A DNA stretch of 64,000 nucleotides from Ephemerocybe angulata (Eukaryota; Basidiomycota; Agaricomycetes; Agaricales; Psathyrellaceae): contig JAACJK010000060.1 of the NCBI GenBank assembly GCA_013368325.1, forward strand, positions 62,001 through 126,000, written 5' to 3'. This document shows positions 12,116-22,639 of the stretch, one piece after another (position 1 is the stretch's first letter; each line of letters begins with the position of its first letter). The notes under the pieces are model-generated. The model was not told where the DNA came from, did no database searches, and saw nothing but the letters and a program-made list of their open reading frames with translations. Position numbers and translations under genes: made by a program.

Positions 12116-13600
12116 CTATTTGAAGACTACAGGTTAGGGTGTGTGGGACTGTGCTAGGATACTGCATGGACGGTACTGAAAAGCTTGGCTACTAAAGAGC
12201 GGCAGGGCGACGAAGCATCACATGTTAGCGCCGAGATGGAAAATTACCATTGGTGTCAAAGAAAAAACACCCCCCAGCATGCTCGGCTCCTGTAGATGGA
12301 CGCCTCGGCTGTCTAGGGAGGCACGATCAAGGAAGTCGCTGCAGGTCCCGTTCTGTTGCCAGGTCGACAGGGGTTTCCTAGGGGTTCTCCCCGTGACGTC
12401 GTCCTGGGGGTGGGCGTCATTCTTGGCAGGCCCTCCTTTGAACTTTCACACACACACACACATCGGTACGTGATGGCATCATGGGACAATCTAATCTAAT
12501 CTCCTGACATGGGTACGAGGAGGCGAGGTGGCGCGTGCCAACAGGCACGGCCACACCGAGACCGATGGCACCTGTCTCAGAGCTTTCTTCCAACAGCCAC
12601 GCCCGGTACAGAGTGGCGAACGAGGTTTGAGGAGCCTAGACAAACTCAGAGAGCAAAGAGTAGGACTGTTGACGTGAAAGGGCTGTGATCTGCATGTTCG
12701 CCCAACCCTCGAGGTAGCCAGGGTGAGCGAACCCGTGGACGTACGGTGTTCGTAAGACAGGGGAGTATATTGTGCGGATGCTCATGGGACGGAGGTAGAC
12801 GAGAGTGGTCGGCAATCGGAGGGATTCGTGAATGGATCACTGGAGGTGGCGTACGACGACGAGGGGGTAAAGCCTAGGTCAAAAGAGACACGCGACGGAA
12901 GCGTGTCCAAAGCGTGTCATAGCAAGCTTCCTAAATAGACAGCATTGAGAAGCTACTCTCAGTGCGGAAATGACAGGGGGGCTCCCAGCCCTTTCCTCTC
13001 GACCATCATCTCAGACTTAGCCTCGTTCCTTCCGCTGCTGTGGCCTCGATCGGTCCCTGACGTACGAACGCATGCACAAAAGGTCGACTTAGAAACACCA
13101 TGCCTCTCCTGGATCACGAGGGACGGGAAGATGGGAGAGAGAGTTCACTCGTCACGGACGTCGCGAGTCGTCCATCTCGATGCCAGCCTGCCTCACTCGT
13201 ACCGACAGCTGGTATTTCGGGTACCAAGGAGGGGTGCGCGGTACCAAGGCGATTGGTAGGTAAGTTTCGCATGGAAAAGGTGGCGTTCGATGCTGCTCAG
13301 CATCTTGACGCGGAGGGGAGAGGAGGGCGGAGGATTCATATGTGTTACTGGAAGGGCAGTCCGACAGGGAAGAGGTGGGGACGTACTGCTGTATTCTATT
13401 CACTCAGTTAGTTCATGTTTGAGATGCATTCAGTGTTTTGAGGGGAAAAGTCGCCGTTGTACTCCTCGTCGAGTCGAGTTCGATTGAGCAGCGATTGTCG
13501 TTCAATGACCAGCGCTAACCGATGCGTAGAGCGCCTACTCAAGGCTGGGGTCAGATCCCACAGTCAAATTTCACCCTAATGCCGCAATAATGGCCCGGGG
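12116..13600. other. LINE 3' flank and gene-empty stretch
   Basis: After the ORF2 stop there is an untranslated tail, a (CA)8 microsatellite at 12447-12462 and the second copy of the 19-bp word at 12460-12478. The rest shows no domain or credible exon on either strand. Confidence 0.45.
12447..12462 (+). repeat. (CA)8 microsatellite
   Basis: Eight CA dinucleotides in a row, running directly into the 19-bp word shared with 4381-4399. Confidence 0.9.
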
Positions 13601-13604
13601 ATAG

Positions 13605-13835
13605 GTGATATGCGAGGAACAGGGACGTGCAGGGTATCGAGCGTGGTGTCAAGAGGAAAAAGCGAATCCAGATCTGATCAACACACTTGAGCCGATGTTG
13701 GCTCTGTTTGGACTCGAGGCTGTGGGCTTTGCCGACGCGTTGATGGGAGCCACACAGGGGCCACAGCACTCAAATAGTGTTACATACTCACATTTCGCAG
13801 CACCCGCAGCCCAAGAAGTGACCGGATTTCAGTGA
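13605..13835 (+). other. Possible orphan exon
   Basis: An open stretch preceded by an AG acceptor-like site (ggggatag at about 13604) translates to a plausible helix-forming peptide (TLEPMLALFGLEAVGFADAL) ending in a stop at 13833-13835. There is no ATG, no partner exon and no known domain. It could be a relic exon or chance. Confidence 0.2.
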
Positions 13836-13973
13836 CAGCTAGTCATTCGAATTTCAAAATTGATAATAATTCGGAGTACCAAATGAGTCATCAACGTATG
13901 AGATGGGGGTACAGTCAAATGCCAGGCCAGCGCGAATGGGCATTGCCCGCGGTGGCGAGTGATGCAGACAGAA

Positions 13974-14556
13974 CTACCGACGGCGGCTATGCTTTGATAT
14001 CATGTGTGCAGCGAGCTATAATCGAGAGGTGAGTACTCCCAAATGACCCTTTCTATGATTCGTGGAGTAACTTGAACTTACCTTTGGTTCAGATACGGTC
14101 TCTCCGCACTTCGGGCAGTTGACCTTCCGGGCATGTACCGCTATTTTGTGTTCTGTGAGCTACAATCGAGGGGTGAGCACTCCCGAATGACCTTTTCTGC
14201 GATGCGCGGAGTAAATTGAGCTTACGTCTTTTGGAAGGTTAAAACTTTTGCCGCACTCCAAGCAATCGTTTGCCCTACGCTCCAGCCGCTCGCTGAGTTC
14301 GCCGATGAGCTCTCGGGTGCTGACGTCGTTCAACAGTTCTCGAACACTGAGGTCGTTCTCGTAGAGTCCACGCTCGGCGAGGACCGCATCGATGGCCTCC
14401 CTAGCTTCAAGGGAATGCTAGAGGCGTTGATAGGAGTACGTTAGAATATATGAAGAGTGTTATTCATGCAGATATAGTACGTACGTCATGGTGGGCAACG
14501 ACATATGATGCCAAAGAGAGAGCGCAGGACAAAAGAGTGAATAAAGGGACGCGCAT
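13974..14556 (-). CDS. SZF-A: small secreted protein with two C2H2 zinc fingers
   Basis: Four exons on the - strand (14556-14485, 14417-14226, 14159-14082, 14015-13974) give a 127-residue protein; every intron is phase 0 with GT...AG ends. Exon 1 is a complete signal peptide starting MRVPLFTLLSCALSLASY and ending AHHD. Exon 2 holds acidic/helical sequence with VSTRELIGELSERLERR and then the half-finger CLECGKSF. Exon 3 completes finger 1 (H-x4-H) and opens finger 2 (CPKCGE). Exon 4 completes finger 2 (HMISKH) and ends SRRR. Finger 1 is CX2CX12HX4H and finger 2 CX2CX11HX4H. A secreted C2H2 protein is unusual, since this fold normally binds nucleic acid in the nucleus. Introns 2 and 3 are alignable, so the second finger arose by duplication. 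The gene is intact and has a TATATAA box about 110 bp upstream. The function is unknown; a host-directed effector is one possibility. Confidence 0.8.
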
Positions 14557-14662
14557 GTCGGGTCTAGCCTCGTCTGGGTTGGTTTAGAAGGGACGGTGTG
14601 GGTTGGTGCGAGTTGGTGCGGGAGGAGTCAGTTGTAGAGGGGAGGACATTTTAGACAAGGGA

Positions 14663-14669
14663 TTATATA
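14663..14669 (-). promoter_or_regulatory. TATA box of SZF-A
   Basis: TATATAA on the - strand, about 107 bp upstream of the SZF-A ATG. The same arrangement, in homologous flanking sequence, occurs in front of SZF-E. Confidence 0.6.
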
Positions 14670-14670
14670 G

Positions 14671-14830
14671 CCTCGGCGAGATTCAAGTTGACACGGGTAT
14701 CAGAGTTCACTCCACCCGCGCTGTGGGTAAGTAGTGCATGGGTTGTTTCTACGAATCGGACCTGTCGGAATTTGCGCCGTTCCGTTGTATGCAATTTCCG
14801 AGGTGTATTTGATGTGCAAACCCTCAACTC
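14671..14830 (+). repeat. SZF upstream repeat R1, copy 1
   Basis: The segment starting cctcggcgagattcaagttg is similar to 62661-62832 and, in part, to 62488-62570, both upstream of SZF-E. Shared words include gtatcagag, ttcactcca and gttccgttgtatgc. The copies lie at the same place relative to the genes, so SZF-A and SZF-E were probably duplicated together with their upstream regions. Confidence 0.75.
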
Positions 14831-14837
14831 AATACAA

Positions 14838-14983
14838 CCCCTTCGTGACTTCGTCCCAAGAATACACCTTACGTAGAGCGAGTGTGATAAGGAAAGAGCC
14901 ATGGGAAAACTCGGCGAGAGCGCTAATGCGAATGCCCTCCTAAGGTTCACCGCAATGTTATATTTTCCTTTGATACCTGTGGC
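14838..14983 (+). repeat. Repeat block A-B-C, copy 1
   Basis: Three modules: A (14838-14895, ccccttcgtgac...ggaaa), B (14896-14962, containing ggcgagagcgctaatgcga) and C (14963-14983, ttttcctttgatacctgtgg). A and C recur in the same orientation at 15031-15089 and 15160-15181, but B recurs inverted. AAGGAAA at the end of A faces TTTTCCTT at the start of C around module B. Confidence 0.8.
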
Positions 14984-15030
14984 TGCAAACCCTTAACACA
15001 ATTGCGTGTGAGTTAAACAACGGTTTACAG

Positions 15031-15181
15031 CCCCTTCGGTGACCTCGTCCCAAGAATACACCTTACATAGAGCGAGCGTGATAAGGAAACCGTGTAACAT
15101 TGCGGTGCGAACCTTAGCAGGGCATTCGCATTAGCGCTCTCGCCGAGGTCTCCCATGGCTTTTTCTTTTGATACCTGTGGC
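15031..15181 (+). repeat. Repeat block A-B-C, copy 2 with B inverted
   Basis: Modules A and C match copy 1 in direct orientation, but the middle module (15090-15159) is the reverse complement of the B module of copy 1. A third B copy lies alone at 61668-61745, downstream of SZF-E. This is either a small mobile or foldback unit, or a local inversion. Confidence 0.8.
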
Positions 15182-15841
15182 CTGATCTAGATCATTATCA
15201 TTATTTTCAATCCCATTCAGGAACAGCTGAGCCTCAGTGCGAATTACTCCACACTAGTAAACGAGGCACCCATTATCGAGTTCACTGGGCAGTGCACTGC
15301 TTGTAAGGCAGCACACGTAACAGCTTGGTTCTCAGGGCGCACCCATGCCGCACAGAGCGCAGGATGCAAGACGACGGGATGCAGCAGAGCCCGTATGGAG
15401 GTTATGTCTCCAACCAATGTTTCCGGAAAGGACAACGGTTACATTCATGTTGTGAGATGGATAAGATGGTGTTCCCGTATTTATCGGCTTATCCCTCTTG
15501 TTGTACGTGAGCTCGGTCAAATCCCGAACTCGCGGTAGGCGCCGGCAGCTGATACTCAAGTAAGAATGCGCCGAGTAGAGTAGACGATAGAGGGATAGAC
15601 GACCCACCATTACTCTCAGAGTGTGGTCGGACCACAGCGACGCGCCATGCCTTTTTTTCTAGACGCTAACGGGAGAACGAACATACATCTTGACTCTTGA
15701 CAAGGTCTGCCTTGATAGGGAGCTGTAGCTTAATATCAATTATACGGGCCTATAATCAGCTATAAAGTCTTCAGGGTCTAGTTCATCAATTAAGTTCATA
15801 TAACATGAGTCAGCTCAGGTGGAATATACAAGCAACATTAT

Positions 15842-17162
15842 CTACAACTGGCCATAGGGAAAGAGCTGCTCACACCCTGCGGCAGAGGGCGTTCCCAGGT
15901 AGATATACTCCAAGTTTAGGATAAGGTTCCTTTTCAAGAGGCCACTCGGGTTAGGATAAAGCTCTCGCACCGTCCGGTTTACGAAGTTGGAGTAGACCCC
16001 ACAGAAGTCCGCGATGGAGGCAGACGTCGGATCAGGGGTGTAGCTATTGACACCCGCCGTATTCTTTCCAGGCACAGTAGGATGGGCCATGAATATCTGA
16101 GCTGCGAGCTCGTTGCCGCCTACCGGTTGAGGTGCGCGGTAGAAGTCCGTGGGCATCTTGTAGTCCCTGAAGTACCCAAGTGCTGCGTCCATGTCTAGTC
16201 TTCGCTCCGTGCTGCGGCCATCGACGAGAGCGTCGATGATGAGGGCGGACTCGGAATAGGCGGTGACACAGCGGGGGGCGACGAAGGTGAAGTTCGGGTT
16301 CGTGGCAATTGATCGCTGAATACTGTGCCATCGGTACTCCGCCGCCACAGTGAGGTTGTAGTATCCTCCTCCGAGTCTGTTACTGAAGTCCTTGAACTGT
16401 GATTGACTGATTAGTGCCCGGTTTTCTGGAGCCACGTTCGAAAATTAGTGCTTACCTCCTCAAATAGAGTTGCGTTGAAGCTATGATTATCGCCAAAGGC
16501 CGCGTCCCCGCGTATAAGACTTGCGTCCCCCTCAACTCCCAGCCCCGCTTGGCTCAATCCACCTGCGAGCGCAGGGGCTGGTGGACTTGGGCCAGTTTTC
16601 TTCGTCTTGCCACCAATGCTGATGGTGTTTGTGAGAAGATTTCCATCCGCTAGCATAGCGGCGTATGTAACGAAGATAGCGGCCTTATTCTCCATGTTGA
16701 AACCTGATGTCAAATTCGAACCGTGTTCACTGGTGCCTACGAGGAATATCCGATGATCGTGACATACCTTCTTGGACAGCGTTAATCAGCTGTACGGGGG
16801 TGGCGACCCCATTCCTGGGCAAGTACTGTGTGGATATTAGCATACTACACATTTGAAATGACTCAGAGACTCACGCCGTGCGATGCCAGCGTATTGAGCG
16901 CTGGACATGGGCCTCTCATGTCCCCGGCGCGTAGGGGCTTCCATGGATGGGCTGCGTCGTTGACCAGTTTCGTCCCGTTAGATACCAGTGGACCCGGGGG
17001 CTTCTCGGGGTACACATCGGAGAGTCCACTGGACGAAGCGGTCGCGTCGTCCTGGCGTCTCGTTACTTGGGCAGTCGGCAGGTATTCTGGGAAGGCTGAG
17101 GTGGTAGAGAATGATGTCGCGAGTAGCGCGACTGTGAGTGTGAGGGATTTACTTGAGACCAT
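15842..17162 (-). CDS. Unspecific peroxygenase-like heme-thiolate peroxidase
   Basis: Four exons on the - strand (17162-16875, 16825-16768, 16703-16456, 16396-15842) give a 382-residue protein, the usual size of the long UPO class. It has a signal peptide (start MVSSKSLTLTVALLATSFS, cleavage near TSA-FPEY). The heme-ligating PCP motif is GPCPALNTLASHG, followed across an intron by YLPRNGVATP. The EGD motif is VEGDASLIRGDAAFGD. The acid-base pair sits in PRCVTAYSES, with Arg and Glu seven residues apart as in the characterised Agrocybe enzyme. Family members are secreted fungal enzymes that use hydrogen peroxide to oxygenate organic compounds. The N-glycosylation sites and C-terminal AGCEQLFPYG fit the family. 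All introns have GT...AG ends and the frame is unbroken, so the gene looks functional. A TATAAAAG box lies about 45 bp upstream. The substrate is unknown. Confidence 0.92.
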
Positions 17163-17204
17163 TTTGGGTATTGCTTGGAGTGGGGTACTCGAACTGTATT
17201 ATCG

Positions 17205-17212
17205 CTTTTATA
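17205..17212 (-). promoter_or_regulatory. TATA box of the peroxygenase gene
   Basis: TATAAAAG on the - strand about 43-50 bp upstream of the ATG at 17162. Confidence 0.65.
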
Positions 17213-17647
17213 CATACCTACCGGTTGTCTAGAACCGACAATATTGACTCCTTGAGGGTGAGAGTCGAGTTGGTGTCTCGATATATCTATATCTAGCCCG
17301 GGTTTGGGGGGCTGTCGTAAGTCGAAGCACCGGTAAGCGAGCGCTTCAGCAAGAACAACAGTGAGCAATGTATGCTCGGCACAAAACGCTCCCCAGGAAC
17401 CTAGGTAAATATACGTCACGAATCCTTGAAACTACATCCAGTAATGGCAGAGGTCTGTCTGCCATATTGAGGGTTCTTACACCTAGTTACCCCAGAATCG
17501 CGCTCGAAGCGCTCACGAGGTCCAACTGCATATTAATAGTTTTAGCACGGATCAGTCGGGTACTTGACCTAATGCGTATACAGTCGTGGAAACCTGCCTG
17601 AAAGTTGAAACCCGAAAGTCTCAAACACGATGACCAGAGAGGACATA

Positions 17648-18036
17648 CTGACAGTGCGGAAATTATAGCAATTCGTCACGTCACAAAACGACGATTGCAT
17701 AGCTAACTTTAAATTGTCACGTCACATTGAGGACGGATTGCTACGAGGGAAACCAAGGTTTCACAGCAAGGCGTAGTCGGGATTCGGTCGGAAGTGGTGC
17801 CTCACCTCCTTAACCTAACAGAAAAAGGTCGAATTCATGTCTCTGTGAGCATATCCAATCCCACCCCAACTTTTGGGCGAATAATGCAGCGAAGAGTCTG
17901 TCATAACGCCGGTTTAATCCTCCAAATTGCTACCTCAGCCCACCAGTCACAGCTCTCCCTGGCGAAATTGCTATAACAAAACCAAATTTCTATGTCACAC
18001 TCCGGACCCCGATTGCTATAATTTCAGCACTGTCAG
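17648..18036. mobile_element. 389-bp MITE with TA target duplication (Tc1/mariner-like)
   Basis: The left end begins CTGACAGTGCGGAAATTATA and the right end, read on the other strand, begins CTGACAGTGCTGAAATTATA. The inverted repeats are about 27 bp with one or two mismatches. Each end is flanked by TA (17646-17647 and 18037-18038), the duplication made by Tc1/mariner transposases. Nothing is encoded inside, so it is non-autonomous. Variants of tagcaatt recur internally. Confidence 0.8.
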
Positions 18037-18497
18037 TAGTACCTACAATGTTCCGGTAACAATGATTCAACCGAGTGACGATCATGCGGCTCCATCACAC
18101 CGCGCGTTGACCAATGGCCGTGTTGCATTTACATACAACATAGAATGATACCCCATGCTCGATTGAGATCTGCAATGATACCCAAGGCGCACTCGCCAGA
18201 GACTCAAGACAGCATGTGGACACTATCACACCAGAAATTTGCGACTATCCCAAAACTTCGTTCTACTGTGACAACCCGAAGTACATATGATAGTGAGGCA
18301 CCCAGATACATAAGCAGCTGTGACGACACATACCCGCCCCTCTGGGTGTTATGAGATCTTCAGTGAAAGGGGAACTTGAAAACAACCCAAATATATGCTG
18401 ATGGAGCGACGGCCCACGAAGCTGGAGTGCGGGTTAAAAACCTCGGTGTTTGGCGGACTACAGTTGGAACCGTTGAGTCTTGACTCTTGAGGCTGAC

Positions 18498-18503
18498 AAA
18501 AAA
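18498..18503 (-). terminator. Pol III terminator of tRNA-Ser
   Basis: A run of six T on the - strand, 8 bases beyond the 3' end of the tRNA, the normal RNA polymerase III stop signal. Confidence 0.75.
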
Positions 18504-18510
18504 TGACATC

Positions 18511-18611
18511 CGACACCAGCAGGATTTGAACCTGCGCCCACAAAGTGGAATGCATATCCTCGCCATGTCGGCAATTCGAGTGCATCGCCTTAACCACTTG
18601 GCTATAGTGCC
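18511..18611 (-). tRNA. tRNA-Ser (anticodon CGA) with a short intron
   Basis: On the - strand a type II tRNA can be folded. The acceptor GGCACTA pairs with TGGTGTC (two G-T pairs). The D region is TAGCCAAGTGGTTAAGGC. The anticodon stem is ATGCA/TGCAT, with CGA in the loop interrupted by an intron of about 19 bases after position 37. The long variable arm is CCAC/GTGG, typical of serine tRNAs, and the T arm is GCAGG-TTCAAAT-CCTGC. A T6 terminator follows. It decodes UCG codons. Confidence 0.9.
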
Positions 18612-18754
18612 TTGCAGAATGTCCTGCAACCTGCCTTCCAACCGCGGCGTTGGGAGTCGCAAGGGTATCGACAAATCACCGACAATACTCCGGTGATCTA
18701 ATCTAACAATCATGCGGGGAACGTGGTGAATTCAGAAACCTATCCGCTACCACG

Positions 18755-19476
18755 ATGTCCTCCACCTCCACTCATCCTCCCCCATCCCCTGCCGAGTCCC
18801 CCCATGAGCTCAGGCTAATGATCTCCGGCCAGCCTTACCTTGCATCTGACCCTTATATCCAACGTATCGCCTCGACCCAGCGCAAGAAGCTACACGCAAT
18901 CAACGACGAGCGCGACGACGCAAAGAGGACGGCTCTCTTGAAGGGGTTCTTCAATTGTGAAGGCGTATTTGCGAATATGGGCCCTATTTTCGCAGAATAC
19001 GTACGTACATCGCCAAGTCAATACATGGCGCCGGGGGGTTAATGCGTTGCGACAGGGGTTCAATGTGACAATCGGAGACGGTGTGTTTATTGGGACGAGC
19101 TGCACAATCCTCGATGTGTGCCCAGGTATGCATACGGATGCCATGGATCATTTTCATTACCAACCTCTGTGTTCCAGTGACAATCGGACCCCGCACTCTC
19201 ATTGGACCCAACGTCCAGATACTCACCCCACAGCACCCCATCGTTCCTGAAGAGCGTAATGGCATGCATGGGCGTGAATGGGCTGTTCCAGTCAGCATCG
19301 GAGCTGATTGCTGGATCGGTGCTGGAGCGATTATATGCCCAGGTGTGACAATTGGGGATGGTGTAACCGTTGGAGCGGGGAGCGTCGTCACGAAGGATGT
19401 GGAGAGTAGGGTTGTGGTGGCGGGAAATCCAGCGAGGTTGTTGAAGCGCATTGACAGTATCGAGGGAGGTAACTGA
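18755..19476 (+). CDS. Maltose/galactoside O-acetyltransferase family protein (left-handed beta-helix)
   Basis: Three exons (18755-19000, 19056-19125, 19178-19476) give a 204-residue protein. The two introns are 55 and 52 bp with GT...AG ends. The N-terminal part matches the Mac domain of NodL/LacA/Maa enzymes: a start-site MISGQPYLASDPYIQ motif and an RTALLKGFFNCEG helix. The C-terminal part is a hexapeptide-repeat beta-helix (NVTIGDGVFIGTSCTILD, GPRTLIGPNVQI, ADCWIGAGAIICPGVTIG, AGSVVTKDV). It ends VVVAGNPARLLKRID, the usual family ending. The catalytic His is in the TPQHPIVPEER segment. Such enzymes transfer acetyl groups from acetyl-CoA to sugars in the cytosol; the sugar cannot be predicted. 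The gene is intact and close to the tRNA, with no operon-like context. Confidence 0.9.
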
Positions 19477-19479
19477 CAT

Positions 19480-21780
19480 AAGGGTCGTGGATATTAACTC
19501 TCCTGACCTCCTGTAAATCAATGATCATTGGTGTGGTCGAGTATTGGGGTGATGTTAGAGCTTGGCCCCACATCGTGTCGACACCGATATGCTGCCGCCG
19601 TTACTAATTCGTGCCCCAAGGCTCGAAACCCCAGGCCAAATTGGCGCGATTACCGAGTTAGCTCAGCGTTGGACGTGCGCTAGCAATCCTTAGTTGTAAG
19701 ATCGATGTATCCATGCATTCACCTTCCCGTCCCGTAGTCTATCGCTAAAGGAGCCCCACAAAATGAGTCGAAGGCAAGTCGACCAGATGTGGCTTGGCTA
19801 ATAGCCCAGTATCATCCCTCAGTAGAGCCAGCTGGCTCCACCAGGATCCTGCACCAGACCTCGCAACCACAGGTATCGCGCTCCCAAATCCGCAAGATGA
19901 CATGATGTTTACTCGTGTACCTGTCCCCACCTCCTGTGTCGTACATAGTAAGGATGGTTCATCCACCTCAGTGGCGCCCAAACGTCGGCCTCATCAGACT
20001 CTACACTGGCCGACGCAAAGTCCCAGCTAAGCGGAGGTTGGGGTTGGGAGTTCTGAGGTGGAGGAAGGTCGGTCGCATGAAGGTCGGTCCGACAGGAAAG
20101 AGACTGCGTGAAAAGGGCTGGGTACGCAGCGACAGCCGTATTGGTGATACTAGCCACGCACCCTGTAGGTCACACTAGGAAGCCAAGGCGAGCCACGAAG
20201 GTCGAAGAAAGGACCTGCGTGCGCGCAATGTAAGCTAAGCTTGCGGTACTCTACAGTGAGGAGGATGGACGATCGCGCGTAACCTATCCTGTCGAAAGCT
20301 AAATAAGTAACACCGTCACCGCACATTCGCTCATACCCGATACAATTGACCCGATATTCTATAGCACAATCCCCGTGAAGCCAGATCCATCGAGCCCCAT
20401 GCCAAATCTCCACGTCTATCTGAGTCGGACGCACGATCCATCTATCCAGAACGAAGTTCATCGTCGAGTCAGGGAGCCGACGCGAAAGGAACGGTGCAGT
20501 GTGGACGGCAATTAATGCGTCGAAGGGTCGGCCGCAGAGGGAGCGGGGTGTTTCAAGGCAATGCTGACTCGGGTCGGTCGCGTCCCGAGGTTCATGTCGG
20601 GGAGAAGGTAAGGCGTGTGGGTCCCTAGTTCTACTTGGAAGTAAGACGAATATGCCGAAAAGAAACATACCGAAAGCCATAGACACGCTCTACACTTTAT
20701 CTTCCCCAATCCGTATTCGGAGAAATGTCCACCCTAGCAAGAAGTCACCCACGACAGGTGAGGGACGAAGATATAGCAATGGCTCGAGGTCCAGGGGAGG
20801 AGGACCCAGTCGACGACATACCAGGGCGTGCTGGCAAAGGGCTCTCTGAGACTGGGGTAGTCGGAATACAGGGGGATAGAAATGAAAAGACATGCGTAAT
20901 TGGGGGAAATACGGCGGAGTGGCCAGCGATTGAGCCATAGGTAAGTTTACAACATAGTCACACATATTGATACTACGCTTGTATTAGCTCACGGTCTGCT
21001 GCGGGTCAAGTTTATAAACACACACCTAGATAGCTACAACACTCCCTTGGACAGTCAATCCGAAAGATCCACCCATTCCCCAAATTCTAAGTACTTATCG
21101 ATGATCGAGCGTCGAACCTAGCCTAAGTTGCGAATATGGCGATGACATGTACAGGGAGCTCGACGGTGCGCCAAAGTGTGAGCGCATTCGGGCCTAAACC
21201 CAAGTCGAATACTCGTCTTACCCAGAAACCTTGCAAGTGATATTCATATCCATAGATCTCGACGTACCGTGTAGCCCAAAACGCACAAAGTTCAAACGTT
21301 CATGCACCATCCGCATTAACTTCCGCATCCCAACGCGTCGCTCCGTTCAAGTGTGCTTGCACGGTGTTGAACGAAGCCTGAAGATCGAGTAGACCAATTT
21401 GCGAGGGCGCTCGACCAAGAGGTGTCCCATTTTTCCTCATGTCGGAGTCACCGTAGTCATGGTCGATCGCGAGGTGAAAGACAAATTTCCACACAGCCAA
21501 TCCGGCCGGCCTACTAACCGACCGGCGCTTATTCCCAGTAGGCGAAACCGACGCACGCTGACGCTGGCCAAGCCCAGCTGAAGGCTTCATTGATGCGCAT
21601 AAAGATGGATATAGAGAGACATTGCTCGAGTTCTACTTATTCCAAATTCAAACCTCGACCAAACCGCGACATCGACGCCTTGTGCCATCCAAAGCGGCCA
21701 AAAAGATAGGGGCACTTTCCACATCGGTCATTGGCGCACGGACTCTTCCTATTCCCTAGCTTGTAAGCCGCGCAATATAT
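19480..21780. other. Gene-empty stretch
   Basis: No supported gene. An open frame on the - strand from the ATG at about 20680 to 20150 (about 176 codons, hydrophobic start) has no domain, no splice evidence and no homologue that I recognise. A tRNA-like A box near 19655 does not fold into a tRNA. Confidence 0.35.
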
Positions 21781-22170
21781 CTGAGAATTGCGTTGGAGGC
21801 TGGGTGAGCTGTGTGAGGCCGAGGAGACCTCATTTCTCTTCTCTGTACTGAGATGTCGGCGGCACGAGACGGCACAGCGCCCATCAACATCAATTTACCA
21901 GGTTACCAGGCATGCCGTGCCCTGATCATGATGCCCTTGGTTCCGACGTCGACCTTGCGCTGACCCCATCCTACGCCAACCATCTTCTACCCATGTGCCG
22001 AGTCTGCATCCCATCTCTGGAGTCTGAGTTCGTCCCACCGCCCGATGGGAGGACGGTACGGCGCGATCGGTCAACTTTGACTCGAGGTGCGCGCAAGGGC
22101 ATCGCCGTGGAAGGGCGAGGAACCTCAGCAACGACGTCAATCGACATCCCCGCACACCCCATCTACTCGG
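21781..22170. repeat. Dispersed repeat R2, copy 1
   Basis: This stretch aligns with 63550-64000: shared words include gacgtcgaccttgcgc, catgtgccgagtct versus catgcgccgagtct, and tcgtcccaccgcccgatg versus tcgtaccacctaccgatg. All frames contain stops in at least one copy, so it is not an evident gene. It is an old dispersed repeat of unknown class. Confidence 0.65.
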
Positions 22171-22639
22171 AATGCGTGAAGAACATCTCTACCGGGACTC
22201 GCAGGCCTCCGTCGACTGTGTTGTGCTCCTCAGCTAGAGGCCACTTACTGCCTCGACCCCACCGGTGACCGCCCAGGTCGACTATCGCAGTGAACACCAG
22301 TACCCACGTCGGAACCTTGATGCACAGGCAGGGGAGGAGGGTATCATCTCGGTTCAGGAGAGATAGGGGCATTCCAGGACGAGATTGGGGTCGACCAGTG
22401 AGTACTCGTTCTGTACTTCACCACCCCTTCGCATTCTGTTTCGTCGTTTCCATCTATATTTCAGCTGTGAGTTCGTCGACGTGAACCGACCATTGGGTCG
22501 TCGTACTTACTATACAACACTTTCGCCGGCGCGGATGAAGGTTCACGTCCGTGTACTTGACTTTTTCTCCCTCCCCTCATTCGATTCAATCAAGCGCATG
22601 CTGACTTTCTTCGAACTATCTTCATCTCCACGCACCACC

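Larger units (their letters stand above)
5839..12240 (+). mobile_element. APE-type non-LTR retrotransposon (LINE), interrupted
   Basis: ORF1, an apurinic-endonuclease-like domain and a reverse transcriptase lie in order on the + strand, as in LINE elements. The endonuclease-RT gene is cut between about 8450 and 10125 by an antisense Copia fragment, and the linker between endonuclease and RT appears to be missing, so some element sequence was lost. ORF1 carries a frameshift and ORF2 an internal stop, so this copy is dead. The 3' limit is uncertain: coding ends at 12115 and an A-rich tract appears near 12260. I see no target-site duplication. Confidence 0.85.

Noticed and set aside
19640..19705. 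tRNA-like A box (tagctcagcgttgg)
   Set aside because: No convincing B box, T arm or acceptor pairing; at best a decayed tRNA or SINE head.
20150..20680. 176-codon frame on the - strand with a hydrophobic start
   Set aside because: No family, no splice or promoter support and stop-rich surroundings; likely chance.
21895..22270. Overlapping open frames on both strands
   Set aside because: The stretch is a dispersed repeat whose other copy (63550-64000) has different stops, so coding is not supported.
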